From JAJRRH01 sp047638815 (GTDB lineage Bacteria > Bacteroidota > Bacteroidia > Flavobacteriales_D > JABDKJ01), in contig JBLIMR010000012.1 in the NCBI GenBank assembly GCA_047638815.1, positions 1 through 60,336 of the forward strand: DNA of 60,336 bases, in the 5' to 3' direction. Position numbers and translations under genes: made by a program. The notes below the pieces were generated by a model, which saw only the letters and a list, made by a program, of their open reading frames with translations, was not told where the DNA came from and did no database searches. Of the stretch, positions 42,618 to 50,886 are shown piece after piece; positions within the stretch are counted from its first letter, which is position 1, and each line of letters starts with the position of its first letter.

Positions 42618-42633
42618 GTGAAGCCTATTTTTT
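42609..42633 (+). terminator. Rho-independent terminator of aroQ-yidD
   Basis: AAAAAATAGG and CCTATTTTTT form a perfect 10-bp stem with loop TGAAG. The yidD stop TAG is in the 5' arm. Confidence 0.9.
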
Positions 42634-42640
42634 AATTACG

Positions 42641-42666
42641 AATTACGAATCGGGGAATTACGAATT
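42641..42666. repeat. Left arm of a perfect 26-bp inverted repeat
   Basis: The 26 bases at 42641-42666 are the exact reverse complement of 43438-43463. The arm is built from the phrase AATTACGAAT around a central CGGGG. A further phrase unit precedes it (42634-42640). The two arms bracket one gene, 42688-43314. Confidence 0.9.
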
Positions 42667-42687
42667 TGGGGGTGTTCAACAAATTCA

Positions 42688-43314
42688 CTAGTACAAATCG
42701 ATGAGGTCCTGAAACTCATTCATCAAATCCACAAGCTTTTGCCTTTCTTCAAATCCTGGGAATTTCTCTTCAATATAGTACTCTGGAGCAAAAGAGTGAA
42801 AGGTTATATATTTCTTGCCTTGGAAGATGTTAAAATGATAGTCGGATCCATGTGACACTCCACCTTCAATAATTTCAAGGATGGTACCGTTTTCTTTATC
42901 AATTTCTTTTGCGCTTCTCCTGCGCTCAATGTTAAGTTGGGATTCTTCTATGTGTAGTTTCTTTTCAAGGATACATTTATTTAAGAGGGCCCAATAGAAT
43001 TCATATTCCCTTTTCTTGATTTTCTTACGATTAATCTTCGGTTTTAATGTCTCAGTTCTTAAATGATAAATGAAATATTTTTTTACTTTTCTGTTATTTA
43101 GAAAAACGACATAATTCGTAGATGAACCGATTTCCTGATCACCGGTAATGGACCATTTTACAATGAGCGAATTATTGTCTTTTACTTTAAGAAGATCAAC
43201 ATATTGATTAGTGCTATCTAAAACACCTTCCCATTCAATTTTTGGAATTAATGAGTCCTGAGAGAAACTTTGAGAGACGGAAAAAGCGAAAACAAAGAAT
43301 AGGATATTTTTCAT
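42688..43314 (-). CDS. Secreted hypothetical protein inside an inverted-repeat cassette
   Basis: 208 residues: signal peptide MKNILFFVFAFSVSQSFSQ, then an unrecognised mature protein rich in Lys, Glu and aromatic residues (KIEWEGVLDSTNQYVDLLKV, YEFYWALLNKCILEKKLHIE, YHFNIFQGKKYITFHSFAPE). The fold looks mixed alpha/beta. There is one Cys and no obvious active-site motif. It is the only gene between the 26-bp inverted repeats and is unrelated to its neighbours (yidD, DUF58), suggesting an accessory insertion. Confidence 0.65.
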   Translation of the reverse strand: MKNILFFVFAFSVSQSFSQDSLIPKIEWEGVLDSTNQYVDLLKVKDNNSLIVKWSITGDQEIGSSTNYVVFLNNRKVKKYFIYHLRTETLKPKINRKKIKKREYEFYWALLNKCILEKKLHIEESQLNIERRRSAKEIDKENGTILEIIEGGVSHGSDYHFNIFQGKKYITFHSFAPEYYIEEKFPGFEERQKLVDLMNEFQDLIDLY

Positions 43315-43360
43315 GATGCTAAATCCTTAAACGTTAAGTTTTGATATTCAAGAAGATGAT

Positions 43361-43377
43361 TTGTAATTCGTAATTAC
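43361..43377. repeat. Extra phrase unit of the AATTCGTAAT repeat
   Basis: TTGTAATTCGTAATTAC is a partial copy of the same phrase found in the right arm, about 60 bp inside it. It shows that the repeat is assembled from several short units. Confidence 0.6.
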
Positions 43378-43437
43378 TTTTTTAAAAACCACTGCCACCA
43401 TTACATCAGAGTACGATTCACACCCAACAAAATTCGT

Positions 43438-43463
43438 AATTCGTAATTCCCCGATTCGTAATT
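43438..43463. repeat. Right arm of a perfect 26-bp inverted repeat
   Basis: Exact reverse complement of 42641-42666, with additional AATTCGT units on its left (43431-43437). It ends 2 bp before the stop of the DUF58 gene. Confidence 0.9.
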
Positions 43464-43465
43464 AA

Positions 43466-44404
43466 CTAGTACATTTTTTTCCTCTTAATCAAATACGATG
43501 TTAGAATCGGAGCAATTCCTGCTCTAATGTCTGCTTCAATAAAATCGATGGCATATTGAGCACATTTCATTTTCAGATTGTTATAAAACTCATGTGAGGC
43601 TTTAACATATGATTCCTTCACTTCACTGGGTTGAACTTTTATTTCCTTGCCCGATTCAATATCCTTAAAAGTGTAAGGCCTATTTTCGAATTCAAAATCC
43701 TTCTCAGTTTTTTTATCATGAACATGGAACAAAATAACCTCATGTTTGTTATGTCTCATGTGCTGCAAGGCGTTGAATTGCTCTTCAAGATTTTTAGCAT
43801 TGCTGTCCATCATATCAGAAAAGATAATAATGATCGACCTACGGTGTGTACTTTCTGCTACCTCATGGAGGGCATCTAAAGAATTAGTCTCTTTTGGTTC
43901 ACGCTCTTTGTTCTCATCAATTAAGTCCTCAAGTGTATCGTATAGATATCTTATGTGAGAGAGACTAGTTTTTGGCTTACTGTGAGCAGTAAGCTTATCA
44001 GAAAATAGACTCAATCCAATGGCGTCTCTTTGTCTACGCAATAATTCTGTAAGTGCAGCAGCGGCATATACCGAGAATTTTATCTTATTGAATTCAGCAC
44101 CCTTAAGGTCAAACTCCTCTGGATAATACATGGAAGTGGAGGTGTCAATAACTATTTGACAGCGAAGGTTTGTCTCCTCCTCATACTTTTTGGTGTACAT
44201 TTTATCTGTACGACCATATAGTTTCCAATCTATATGTCTTGTAGATTCCCCAGGATTGTATTGCCTATGTTCAGCAAACTCAACAGAGAAACCATGAAAA
44301 GGACTTTTATGCAAACCAACAATGAATCCCTCAACTTCATGTCTAGCAAAAAGTTCAAGATGAGATACTTCTCGTAATTTGGTTCTATCTATAGGTACTG
44401 GCAT
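43466..44404 (-). CDS. DUF58 domain-containing protein
   Basis: 312 residues, cytoplasmic (no signal or membrane segments). The DUF58 signature is clear: GFSVEFAEHRQYNPGESTRH followed by IDWKLYGRTDKMYTKKYEEE, then a von Willebrand A-like fold with the MIDAS-type motif VIDTSTSMYYPEE and IIIFSDMMD. DUF58 proteins usually accompany MoxR AAA+ ATPases and BatA/B-type proteins; no such neighbours are visible here, so it may act with distant partners. The role is unresolved, probably metal-dependent protein interaction in envelope stress or maturation. Confidence 0.88.
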   Translation of the reverse strand: MPVPIDRTKLREVSHLELFARHEVEGFIVGLHKSPFHGFSVEFAEHRQYNPGESTRHIDWKLYGRTDKMYTKKYEEETNLRCQIVIDTSTSMYYPEEFDLKGAEFNKIKFSVYAAAALTELLRRQRDAIGLSLFSDKLTAHSKPKTSLSHIRYLYDTLEDLIDENKEREPKETNSLDALHEVAESTHRRSIIIIFSDMMDSNAKNLEEQFNALQHMRHNKHEVILFHVHDKKTEKDFEFENRPYTFKDIESGKEIKVQPSEVKESYVKASHEFYNNLKMKCAQYAIDFIEADIRAGIAPILTSYLIKRKKMY

Positions 44405-44430
44405 ATTGACGACTAAGTTAAGCGTAAAAA

Positions 44431-44460
44431 AAAAACTCCCTAATAAATCAGGGAGTTTTT
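44431..44460 (-). terminator. Rho-independent terminator of trxA
   Basis: AAAAACTCCCT and AGGGAGTTTTT form an 11-bp stem with a loop of 8; the minus strand then continues with a T-run. It lies between trxA and the DUF58 gene. Confidence 0.9.
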
Positions 44461-44545
44461 AATGTTTTATCTGGTACATCCCTAACTTGAGCAGATTAGT
44501 ACCAAAATGTTTTACATAAGGCTTTTATTCAAAACCCACAATTCA

Positions 44546-44869
44546 TTATACGTGAGCGCTTAACTTGTCAGCAAGAACTGTTTTTGGAACAGCACCTACT
44601 GCCTTATCTACAATTTCACCATTCTTCACAAACAGAACTGTTGGAATATTTCTGATGCCATATTTGGCAGCAAGTTCCATATTGTTATCCACATCCACTT
44701 TACCAACAAGGGCTTTGCCATCATACTCATCAGCAATCTCTTCTACAAGAGGTCCGATCAATCGACAAGGTCCACACCATGCAGCCCAAAAATCAATTAA
44801 GATTGGCATATCTGTATTTGAAGTAAGTTCTTCAAAATTGCTGTCGGTGAATTCTATAGTTTTAGACAT
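44546..44869 (-). CDS. trxA: Thioredoxin
   Basis: 107 residues, the usual length of thioredoxin 1. The redox centre WCGPC is at 31-35, preceded by ILIDFWAA. The cis-proline loop is IRNIPTVLFVKNGEIV. It reduces cytosolic disulfides with thioredoxin reductase. There is no signal peptide. It is transcribed alone from the promoter at 44927-44956. Confidence 0.95.
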   Translation of the reverse strand: MSKTIEFTDSNFEELTSNTDMPILIDFWAAWCGPCRLIGPLVEEIADEYDGKALVGKVDVDNNMELAAKYGIRNIPTVLFVKNGEIVDKAVGAVPKTVLADKLSAHV

Positions 44870-44926
44870 AATCTAGAGATATTTTTATTTTTAATAGGTT
44901 TCAAAATTAATTAATAATTTATAGGA

Positions 44927-44956
44927 CAAATATATTGCCAAAGTAGTTAATAACAA
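44927..44956 (-). promoter_or_regulatory. Bacteroidota-type promoter of trxA
   Basis: On the minus strand TTG (44954-44956), a 19-bp spacer and TATATTTG (44927-44934). The leader would be about 50 nt. Confidence 0.5.
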
Positions 44957-45061
44957 TATTTAATCCGCCTTCTATGCTATTTTGTCATCAAAAATACGCT
45001 TTTTGACATCGAAAGTCGGAGGCAATTATTTACTTTTACATCTCGAAACTAGTATAGAACC

Positions 45062-46405
45062 ATGTTTGATAATTTAAGTGATAAGTTTGATAGAGCCTTT
45101 AGTTTACTAAAAGGTCAGGGTACGATAACAGAAGTCAATGTGGCTTCTACGTTAAAGGAAGTGCGTAGAGCACTTTTGGATGCGGATGTTAACTTCAACA
45201 CAGCCAAGGAGTTCACTAACAATATCAAGGAGAAAGCCATGGGATTGGATGTTCTCAATGCGGTAAAGCCGGGTCAAATGATGATCAAGCTTTGTCACGA
45301 TGAGCTCAAGGATTTGATGGGTGGCCAGATGGAAGGCATCAATCTCAAGGATAAGCCTACCATCATATTAATGTCAGGTTTACAAGGTTCTGGTAAAACT
45401 ACATTTACTGGAAAACTGGGATTATGGTTAAAAACTCAGCATAATAGAAGAGTTCTGTTGGTTGCTTGTGATGTTTATAGACCTGCCGCAATCACTCAAT
45501 TGGAAGTTGTAGGGAAAAGTGTTGGTGCTGAAGTGTTTTCTCAGCCTGAGAATAAAAATCCTGTAGAAATAGCAAAAGCGGGTGTTGCTCATGCGAAAGC
45601 GCAAGGGTACAATGCCGTGATTGTTGATACCGCTGGTCGTTTGGCTATAGATGATGCCATGATGGAGGAAATTGAGCAGGTCAAAAAAGCCATCAATCCA
45701 TCTGAAACCTTATTTGTGGTTGATGCTATGACAGGTCAAGACGCTGTTAATACCGCGAAGACTTTCAACGATAGACTAAATTTTGATGGTGTAGTGCTAA
45801 CAAAATTAGATGGTGATACCAGAGGTGGTGCTGCTCTATCTATTAAGTCAATTGTAAATAAGCCAATTAAATTCGTTGGTACAGGGGAAAAAATGGAAGC
45901 CCTCGACATTTTCTATCCTGAGAGGATGGCAGATAGAATCTTGGGTATGGGTGATGTTGTATCGCTTGTAGAGAAAGCTCAAATGCAGATCGATGAGGTC
46001 GAAGCGAAGAGACTCGAACGTAAGATGCGTAAAAACACTTTTGATTTTGATGATTTCTTAAAGCAGATTCAGCAGATTAAAAAGATGGGTAATCTTAAAG
46101 ATGTTATGGGCATGATTCCTGGTGTTGGAAAGATGATCAAAAACACAGAGATCGATGATGATGCTTTTAAAGGTATCGAAGCCATGATTAAATCAATGAC
46201 CTTAAAAGAAAGACAAGATTATACGATCCTTGATATCAGCCGTAAGAAACGTATTGCAGGTGGAGCAGGAGTGAAGGTGGAGGAAGTCAATGCCTTGATC
46301 AAGCAATTCGTTGATATGAGAAAAATGATGAAGCTCATGTCCAATAAACAGAATATGATGGCCATGATGAAGAATATGAAAAATGCAGGTGGCATCCCAA
46401 GATAA
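45062..46405 (+). CDS. ffh: Signal recognition particle protein Ffh
   Basis: 447 residues. The N-domain leads to the GTPase G-domain with the P-loop GLQGSGKTT (about 105-113), DVYRPAAITQL, DTAGRL and TKLDGDTRGGAA. The methionine-rich M-domain (MGMIPGVGKM, MRKMMKLMSNKQNMMAMMKN) binds 4.5S RNA and signal sequences. It delivers nascent membrane proteins to FtsY/Sec. No SRP RNA gene was recognised in the window. It heads a likely operon with folD, the Kir channel gene and the 48255 gene (gaps of 20, 11 and 15 bp). Confidence 0.96.
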   Translation: MFDNLSDKFDRAFSLLKGQGTITEVNVASTLKEVRRALLDADVNFNTAKEFTNNIKEKAMGLDVLNAVKPGQMMIKLCHDELKDLMGGQMEGINLKDKPTIILMSGLQGSGKTTFTGKLGLWLKTQHNRRVLLVACDVYRPAAITQLEVVGKSVGAEVFSQPENKNPVEIAKAGVAHAKAQGYNAVIVDTAGRLAIDDAMMEEIEQVKKAINPSETLFVVDAMTGQDAVNTAKTFNDRLNFDGVVLTKLDGDTRGGAALSIKSIVNKPIKFVGTGEKMEALDIFYPERMADRILGMGDVVSLVEKAQMQIDEVEAKRLERKMRKNTFDFDDFLKQIQQIKKMGNLKDVMGMIPGVGKMIKNTEIDDDAFKGIEAMIKSMTLKERQDYTILDISRKKRIAGGAGVKVEEVNALIKQFVDMRKMMKLMSNKQNMMAMMKNMKNAGGIPR

Positions 46406-46425
46406 TTAACAAAAAACCAAAATAT

Positions 46426-47313
46426 ATGACCCTCCTAGACGGAAAAGAAACTTCAAATCTGGTGAAGGATGAAATAGCCGAGAAGGTTAAGGTTATTTTA
46501 AATTCCGGAGGAAAGAAACCACATCTAGCTGCTATTCTAGTTGGTGAAGATGGAGCCAGCCGCACCTATGTAAACGCAAAAGTTAAGGCCTGCGAAAGGG
46601 TGGGATTCGAAAGTACTTTAGTGAGATTATCTGCTGAGACATCACAAGAAGAACTACTTTCGGAAGTGCAAAAGCTCAATAATAATGATAGTATTGATGG
46701 ATTCATTGTCCAACTGCCACTACCCAAGCATATCAATGAACAAGCGGTTATAGAGGCCGTTGATCCTAAAAAAGATGTCGATGGATTTCATCCTGTTAAT
46801 GTTGGGAGAATGGCTTTGGGATTACCATGCTTTTTACCTGCTACACCGTACGGAATCATGCAGATGTTGGAGAGATACAAAGTGGAAACATCTGGTAAAG
46901 ATTGTGTCGTAATCGGAAGAAGTCATATAGTAGGTTCTCCGATGAGTATTTTACTTGCACAGAATAACTACCCTGGAAATTGCACGGTTACATTGACCCA
47001 CAGTCGGACTCAAAATTTAAAAGAAATTTGCGCCAATGCGGACATTATAGTCGTTGCTTTAGGGAAACCAAAATTTTTAACCGCAGACATGGTTAAAGAA
47101 GGAGCTGTTATTGTGGATGTTGGGATCACGAGAGTCGATGCTTTAGACACCGTTAGTGGATATAGATTATTTGGAGATGTGGATTTTGAAAATGTCGCCC
47201 CCAAGTGTTCATTTATAACCCCTGTTCCAGGCGGAGTAGGCCCTATGACTATCGTTTCATTGTTGAAAAACACCCTTAAAGCAGCTCACTCAGAGACATC
47301 AATGGATCTTTAA
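46426..47313 (+). CDS. folD: Bifunctional methylenetetrahydrofolate dehydrogenase / methenyltetrahydrofolate cyclohydrolase
   Basis: 295 residues. The substrate domain has SRTYVNAKVKACERVGF with the catalytic Lys in the YVxxK motif, and DGFIVQLPLPKHI. The NADP-binding domain has the FolD signatures PATPYGIMQML, VIGRSHIVGSPM and PVPGGVGPMT. It interconverts 5,10-methylene- and 10-formyl-tetrahydrofolate for one-carbon metabolism. It is the second gene of the ffh operon. Confidence 0.96.
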   Translation: MTLLDGKETSNLVKDEIAEKVKVILNSGGKKPHLAAILVGEDGASRTYVNAKVKACERVGFESTLVRLSAETSQEELLSEVQKLNNNDSIDGFIVQLPLPKHINEQAVIEAVDPKKDVDGFHPVNVGRMALGLPCFLPATPYGIMQMLERYKVETSGKDCVVIGRSHIVGSPMSILLAQNNYPGNCTVTLTHSRTQNLKEICANADIIVVALGKPKFLTADMVKEGAVIVDVGITRVDALDTVSGYRLFGDVDFENVAPKCSFITPVPGGVGPMTIVSLLKNTLKAAHSETSMDL

Positions 47314-47324
47314 TAACATTCAAA

Positions 47325-48239
47325 ATGGATGATAAAAAGAAAGTCGAAGATGTAGGATTCTCAACCCATGGCAGTGCTAGCATAAATCGAAGCATTAATA
47401 AAAATGGCTCTTTTAATGTCGTCAAAAGGGGAAACAGAAGTGTATATAAAGACGTATTCCATTATTTAATATCGGTCGGTTTAATTAAGTTTTTATTGAT
47501 CATCTTATTATTCTATTCCATTGTCAATCTAATTTTTGGGTTGGTGTACTATTCAATGGGAACAAGCCATTTTACCCTTGATCAATCCACTTCTGAAATC
47601 TCAAATTTTTTAAATAGTCTTTTCTTTAGTTTCCAAACTTTTGGAACGATTGGATATGGATATATTTCGCCAATATCTGTTTGGGCCAACAGTATTGTTG
47701 TCCTGGAAATATTTTTGGGGATGGTTAGTGTTGCTCTTCTTGCAGGACTTGTTTATGCTCGCTTTTCTAAACCGAAGACAAGGATTTTATTTTCCAATAA
47801 TGTAATTTTTCATGAAAAGGATCCCAAGTTTACATCTTTGAAATTTAAATTGGTAAACAAAAGAAACTCGATTATGATTGATACAGAGATTAAGGTCATA
47901 TTGGCGATTAGAAATAAGGAAAATGATGTGATAAAATATAATACGTTAAAACTTCATGTAGACAAGATTTTGTTTTTCCCCTTGACATGGACAGTGATGC
48001 ATGTCATTGATGAGAATAGCCCATTATTCACAATGACAAAAGAAAATTTCAAAGATTTGAATCCTGAGTTGCTAATTCGCGTAAAAGGATTTGACGACAA
48101 GTATCATCAGAATGTATATGCCAATTTCTCCTATCATATAGAGGATTGGGTTTGGAACAAAAAATTTGTTAAAAATTTCGAACCCAGTGTGGATGGGATG
48201 TTACATATGGATGTTAATGATGTACATAAATATAAGTGA
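47325..48239 (+). CDS. Inward-rectifier-type potassium channel (KirBac family)
   Basis: 304 residues. Two transmembrane helices (about 50-75 and 125-150) flank a pore helix and the selectivity filter TIGYG (about 108-112). The C-terminal half is the cytoplasmic immunoglobulin-like Kir domain, with the conserved junction ARFSKPKTRILFSNNVIF and the WTVMHVIDENSPL stretch. The N-terminal cytoplasmic segment includes a short slide helix before TM1. It is likely a K+ channel gated by lipids or pH, although bacterial Kir physiology is poorly known. It lies 11 bp after folD. Confidence 0.88.
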   Translation: MDDKKKVEDVGFSTHGSASINRSINKNGSFNVVKRGNRSVYKDVFHYLISVGLIKFLLIILLFYSIVNLIFGLVYYSMGTSHFTLDQSTSEISNFLNSLFFSFQTFGTIGYGYISPISVWANSIVVLEIFLGMVSVALLAGLVYARFSKPKTRILFSNNVIFHEKDPKFTSLKFKLVNKRNSIMIDTEIKVILAIRNKENDVIKYNTLKLHVDKILFFPLTWTVMHVIDENSPLFTMTKENFKDLNPELLIRVKGFDDKYHQNVYANFSYHIEDWVWNKKFVKNFEPSVDGMLHMDVNDVHKYK

Positions 48240-48254
48240 AATAATATTTAGGTT

Positions 48255-48773
48255 ATGAAAATAAGTATAGGAGCGAGAGTTAAACACCCAACATTCGGAG
48301 AGGGAATCGTTACAAATGAAAATGTCACCACATGGAAGGTGTTTTTTAGAGGAGAGGACAAAGAAATAGCTAAGTCCTTCGAGCATTTTGAGGTCCTGGA
48401 ATACGGTCAAGAAATGCCAAATGACAGCTTGGAATTAAAGGATGTTGAGAAAGCATTGAAGAAAGTGCTAACTGACTTCACCGATATTCAACATGTTGTT
48501 GAAATGGGGAACAAATGGAATGGTGGAACCATGTCACTGCAACCTGAGAATCTAGATCTGAAGCCAAAGGAAATTCCAATTGAAACATTCTTTCATAAGA
48601 TCGTAATGATAAGAGATAGAATGAGGGTTCTTGAGCAAAATATTAATAGTCATAAAGTTTTGACAGACGAAGAAAAGGTTCATCTTCAACAGTATGTAAG
48701 CAGATGCTACGGTAGCTTAACTACGTTTAATGTGTTTTTTACTGATAAAGAGGACTATTTCTCAGGAAGTTAA
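48255..48773 (+). CDS. Conserved hypothetical protein with N-terminal SH3-like (DUF3553-type) segment
   Basis: 172 residues. The first 50 residues, GARVKHPTFGEGIVTNENVT with WKVFFRGEDKEI, resemble the small beta-barrel at the end of UvrD-type helicases and in stand-alone HP-FGEG proteins. The remaining 120 residues are mostly helical (KDVEKALKKVLTDFTDIQHV, IPIETFFHKIVMIRDRMRVL). I do not recognise this second domain. It is the last gene of the ffh-folD-Kir operon. Confidence 0.65.
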   Translation: MKISIGARVKHPTFGEGIVTNENVTTWKVFFRGEDKEIAKSFEHFEVLEYGQEMPNDSLELKDVEKALKKVLTDFTDIQHVVEMGNKWNGGTMSLQPENLDLKPKEIPIETFFHKIVMIRDRMRVLEQNINSHKVLTDEEKVHLQQYVSRCYGSLTTFNVFFTDKEDYFSGS

Positions 48774-48855
48774 ACTGATTTCACAAGAATATTACCGTCT
48801 ATCCCAATGTTGGGTTTATAATCATGTAGGAAAGAGAATTCATTGATTTTTTGGT

Positions 48856-48863
48856 TAAATTTG
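48856..48863 (+). promoter_or_regulatory. Putative -7 promoter element of the cytochrome/monooxygenase gene
   Basis: TAAATTTG fits TAnnTTTG, 21 bp before ATG 48885; the frame opening at 48843 would start upstream of it. Confidence 0.4.
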
Positions 48864-48884
48864 ATTCCAATCAAATCAAAAGCG

Positions 48885-50432
48885 ATGTACTACAGACTTC
48901 TAGCCCTAATTTTTTTAATACCAACAGCGTTATGTGCTCAAATGACTTGGTCATCGGATATTGCCGAAATAGTCTACAGTAAATGTACCGCATGCCATAA
49001 CGATAATGGAATTGCACCTTTCTCGCTTATGGAGCATGATCTTGTGACCGCGGTCGCATTTTCTATTCATGATGCCGTATCAAGTGATTATATGCCGCCT
49101 TGGACTGCGGATGATTCTTATCAATCATATGCACATAGTCGAGCATTATCTCCAACACAAAAGGCAAATATATTAGGTTGGATAGATGATGGTATGCCAT
49201 TAGGGAATGCAGAAGAAGTACCACCACCACCGGTGTACACAAATCAAGGTTTTATTCAGGCACCACCAGATCTCGAACTTATAATGGATATGTATACAAG
49301 TACTGCAACTTTCGCTGACGATGATTACATCTGTGTTTCTATGCCATCTGGATTGTTAGAGGATAAGGTGTTGAAGGCATTTGAGGTAGTACCAGGAAAT
49401 CCATCGATTCTACACCACTGCTTGGTTTATATTGATGATAGTGGTAATTATCCAAGTAATTTTGGAGGAAATTGTACAGGACCTAATAATGATGAAGGAT
49501 TGATTGGCGGATATACACCAGGGTCGGTACCAACTGTATTTCCGAGTAACGGAGAAGATATCAATATGGGAGTTACAATACCTGCTGGGTCCAATATAGT
49601 TTTTGCCATGCACTATCCTCATGGCAGTGCAGGAGAAGTTGATCAAACAAAAATCAGGATGTATTTCTATGACCAAGAGGTTGAAGTTAGAGAGGTAACA
49701 ACATATCCTTTATTGGAGAATTGGAACTTTTTTGTTCAGCCAAATACTGTTCAAGATGTTGCGGCTTCCTTAAATAATATTACCGAAGACATATCTATTC
49801 TTAGTGTATTCCCACACATGCATTTGGTAGGTGATTATATAAAAGCATATGCTCTTGATCCAGATAACGACACAATACCTTTAATAAGGATAAACAATTG
49901 GGATTTTGAATGGCAAGAGTTCTATTTTCTGGAACAGATACAGGTAATTCCTGCGGGATCTGACTTGCGTTCTGAGGGGGCGTATGATAATACTAGCAGC
50001 AACCTAAGTAATCCCAATAGTCCTCCTTTGGGAATAGGACCAGGGCTAAACACAACGGACGAAATGTTTCTTGTCTACTTCCATTATTTACCATATGTAG
50101 ATGGTGATGAGGATATAGATTTAAGCGAACTAACACAGTATCCAGTGGGATTGTCAGAGCTTGAATTGGCCGAGAATAGCTTTTTGGCAGTTTATCCTAA
50201 TCCGAGTGCAGGCTTGGTAACATTTGATTTCGATTTGAAAAATTCGGTCAATGCAAGCTTGTTTATTTATAATACACAAGGAGAATTGGTTGAAAAAATA
50301 ATCGAAAATGTTCAAGTACCTGTTGGAACATACAGAGGCACATGGGACAGTCAGAATGTGGCGCCAGGGGTCTATTTTTATTCTTTGATGTTGGAGGGAA
50401 AAAACTATAGTGGGAAGATAGCAGTGAAATAG
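48885..50432 (+). CDS. Secreted cytochrome c / copper type II monooxygenase-like protein with T9SS sorting domain
   Basis: 515 residues: signal peptide MYYRLLALIFLIPTALCAQ, then a small cytochrome c-like domain with haem motif CTACH (Cys34, Cys37, His38) and a later Met-Pro-Pro-Trp (MPPW) likely near the haem. The next domain has the histidine pattern of peptidylglycine alpha-hydroxylating monooxygenase: HH at 177-178, His243 in HYPHG (three CuA-type ligands), and HMH at 311-313 (CuB-type). A T9SS type A domain starts at VYPNPSAGLVTFDF. It could use haem-delivered electrons for a copper monooxygenase reaction at the cell surface. Activity and substrate are inferred, not known. Confidence 0.82.
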   Translation: MYYRLLALIFLIPTALCAQMTWSSDIAEIVYSKCTACHNDNGIAPFSLMEHDLVTAVAFSIHDAVSSDYMPPWTADDSYQSYAHSRALSPTQKANILGWIDDGMPLGNAEEVPPPPVYTNQGFIQAPPDLELIMDMYTSTATFADDDYICVSMPSGLLEDKVLKAFEVVPGNPSILHHCLVYIDDSGNYPSNFGGNCTGPNNDEGLIGGYTPGSVPTVFPSNGEDINMGVTIPAGSNIVFAMHYPHGSAGEVDQTKIRMYFYDQEVEVREVTTYPLLENWNFFVQPNTVQDVAASLNNITEDISILSVFPHMHLVGDYIKAYALDPDNDTIPLIRINNWDFEWQEFYFLEQIQVIPAGSDLRSEGAYDNTSSNLSNPNSPPLGIGPGLNTTDEMFLVYFHYLPYVDGDEDIDLSELTQYPVGLSELELAENSFLAVYPNPSAGLVTFDFDLKNSVNASLFIYNTQGELVEKIIENVQVPVGTYRGTWDSQNVAPGVYFYSLMLEGKNYSGKIAVK

Positions 50433-50594
50433 ATTCAAGTTGTTCTAAAGAATGAAATAAAATAATTGGTCGAAAATCATTCTTAAAATTTGTTTTAATT
50501 GTGAAGAATAAATATATTTACATAAGTTCTTAAACAATATTATCTCTTACAAGTTTTACATTTTGGAAAGCTAACAGGTTTATTATTGGACTAA

Positions 50595-50735
50595 TCTCGA
50601 CTTAACAAGGGCGGGCCTCATTTATCATTGATAAATACCTTATGGGTACAGAGGATTACCGAATTAAGATGGTAGGTCCACAGATTTTTTACTCGAGTTT
50701 TCTCAAACTCTTTAACTTGTAAGAGTTTTTTATTT
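50595..50735 (+). ncRNA. Candidate structured small RNA with own promoter-like box and terminator
   Basis: In the 454-bp gap 50433-50886 a compact structure can be drawn. The outer stem is CTCGA (50596-50600) with TCGAG (50693-50697). The second is GGGCC (50613-50617) with GGTCC (50675-50679, one G-U). Inside are hairpins ATTTATC/GATAAAT (50620-50636), TACC/GGTA (50636-50648, competing for one base) and TACC/GGTA (50657-50674), the last stacking directly on GGTCC. A strong terminator ends it. TATTATTG at 50581-50588 is one mismatch from TAnnTTTG, with TTTG 15 bp upstream, and would start transcription close to 50595. queE has a separate -7 box downstream, so this looks like an independent RNA of about 140 nt. 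The class is unknown; 6S-Flavo RNA is one hypothesis. Confidence 0.5.
50705..50735 (+). terminator. Rho-independent terminator in the region upstream of queE
   Basis: AAACTCTT (50705-50712) pairs with AAGAGTTT (50721-50728), followed by T-rich sequence. It is 273 bp past the end of the preceding gene, so it most likely terminates the candidate small RNA. Confidence 0.85.
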
Positions 50736-50846
50736 TTAATTCGTTGTTTGCGTTATAAAACATCTCTTTGTTTAAATTACTTTTTCGATCAACAATCCAT
50801 TTATTAATCCTCGCTCAATATTTTCTGATGAGTCTTTGAGTTTGTT

Positions 50847-50854
50847 TACTTTTG
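50847..50854 (+). promoter_or_regulatory. Putative -7 promoter element of queE
   Basis: TACTTTTG fits TAnnTTTG, 32 bp before ATG 50887. It lies downstream of the terminator at 50705-50735, so queE transcription does not need read-through. Confidence 0.4.
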
Positions 50855-50886
50855 AACCAACTGAACTAGGGTAATCTATAAACTAC

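Noticed and set aside
44870..45061. SRP RNA gene next to ffh
   Set aside because: The conserved GGAAGNAGCA core of 4.5S RNA is not present in the gap.
50433..50594. preQ1 riboswitch controlling queE
   Set aside because: No preQ1-I loop-and-tail pattern was found, and the terminator is too far from queE; kept only as a small RNA candidate.
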